Source: an uncultured Ruminococcus sp. (GTDB lineage: Bacteria; Bacillota; Clostridia; Oscillospirales; Acutalibacteraceae). From it: DNA of 15,604 nt. Within the stretch, counting starts at the first letter, position 1, and each line of letters begins with the position of its first letter. The notes under the pieces are model-generated. The model had not been told where the DNA came from. It did no database searches and saw only the letters and a list, made by a program, of their open reading frames with translations. Shown here piece after piece: positions 15,264-15,604 of the stretch. The position numbers and the translations under genes were made by a program. The stretch spans positions 1-15,604 of the forward strand of contig CACYDE010000018.1 of the NCBI GenBank assembly GCA_902773045.1. Direction: 5' to 3'.

Positions 15264-15319
15264 ATTATACAGAAAAATAAACAAACATAATTACCAAATA
15301 GAAAAATAATTATCAAATA
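15264..15319 (-). promoter_or_regulatory. Promoter region of the XRE gene with two 14-bp direct repeats
   Basis: On the minus strand TATAAT lies at 15269-15264. ATAATTACCAAATA (15287-15300) and ATAATTATCAAATA (15306-15319, plus-strand reading) are direct repeats with 13 of 14 bases equal and a 19-bp period. The proximal copy covers the expected -35 position, which otherwise lacks a good hexamer. This is the layout of an operator for autoregulation, but binding is inference. Confidence 0.5.
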
Positions 15320-15539
15320 TTTTTCTTTTTTTAATGGTGCTTGATTTGTTGCCGGGAAAAATTTGTATTTTGACGTTGAAATCTATGGAATTTATCTCAA
15401 CTTTGTTGTATAATTAAAATAATAAAAAGAATAAAAAAAGTGATTTGAACCGAATTGTTTTCCTTTCGAAAAAAGGAAAAAGCATTGCAAGCTGATGATC
15501 GGATCGAGAAAAAGGTTATTACTCAAACTTCCCACATAC

Positions 15540-15604
15540 TATAGCAATCCAAATAAATAGACGGACAAAAGGAGACGATGCCGGTAAGTGCAGAGCAAGG
15601 CGGA
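15540..15604 (+). repeat. 65-bp terminal inverted repeat, right copy
   Basis: This segment is the inverted copy of 20-84 with one difference, and it is cut by the window end. It contains GGAG and an ATG at 15578 opening MPVSAEQGG, the same frame as in the left copy. The single difference is GTA versus GTG, a synonymous valine codon change. Confidence 0.9.

Larger units (their letters stand above)
15233..15604. other. AT-rich intergenic region at the right end
   Basis: These 372 bases hold the XRE promoter region, a TATAAT at 15409-15414 on the plus strand with only a poor -35, and a 9-bp A/T-rich hairpin (15458-15466 with 15472-15480). The right copy of the end repeat follows. I see no tRNA, complete gene or phage site in it. 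Confidence 0.6.

Noticed and set aside
1..15604. CRISPR array, tRNA, rRNA, integrase or transposase genes
   Set aside because: No repeat-spacer pattern, no tRNA-like fold or TTCGA arm in context, and no integrase or transposase motif was seen within the window.

Overview
The window looks like chromosomal DNA of a Gram-positive, spore-forming, starch-degrading gut or rumen Clostridia, most likely a Ruminococcus or close Oscillospiraceae relative. The evidence is the T-box leader on alaS, the sporulation genes spmA, spmB and yunB, the moderate GC content with AGGAGG-type ribosome binding sites, and secreted GH13 pullulanases carrying MucBP-like repeats, CBM26-like starch-binding modules and a type I dockerin. 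That architecture is known from the amylosomes of Ruminococcus bromii and its relatives. The species assignment is inference.

Layout, left to right. A 65-bp element (20-84) recurs as an inverted copy at the far right end (15540-15604). Next come an orphan metal-binding ABC transporter lipoprotein (204-1226), a perfect 18-bp hairpin over its stop codon, and a sigma-A promoter with an alanine T-box riboswitch driving alaS (1687-4320). A strong terminator follows. The spmB-spmA pair lies on the minus strand (4461-5569). A perfect divergent promoter at 5607-5635 reads across a decayed small ORF into an AbrB-type regulator with a zinc-ribbon tail (5907-6158).

The centre of the window is a tandem pair of paralogous type I pullulanases. 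The first (6491-9736) has a signal peptide, CBM48, GH13 domain, two MucBP-like repeats, CBM26, a third MucBP-like repeat and a C-terminal transmembrane anchor. The second (9831-13004) has no anchor, but carries a complete dockerin that appears to be inserted inside the beta domain following the catalytic barrel. The pair therefore looks like one cell-tethered debranching enzyme and one amylosome-docked enzyme.

After them come a terminator hairpin that also contains the ribosome binding site of yunB (13127-13762), and a convergent XRE-type regulator (13772-15232) with a long unrecognised C-terminal part. Its promoter region carries two 14-bp direct repeats. The last 240 bases are AT-rich and lead into the inverted end repeat.

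Functionally, the two pullulanases would cut alpha-1,6 branch points of amylopectin or pullulan outside the cell. The AbrB-like and XRE-like regulators are the only regulators nearby, but no direct link to starch use is visible. The other genes are housekeeping or sporulation genes.
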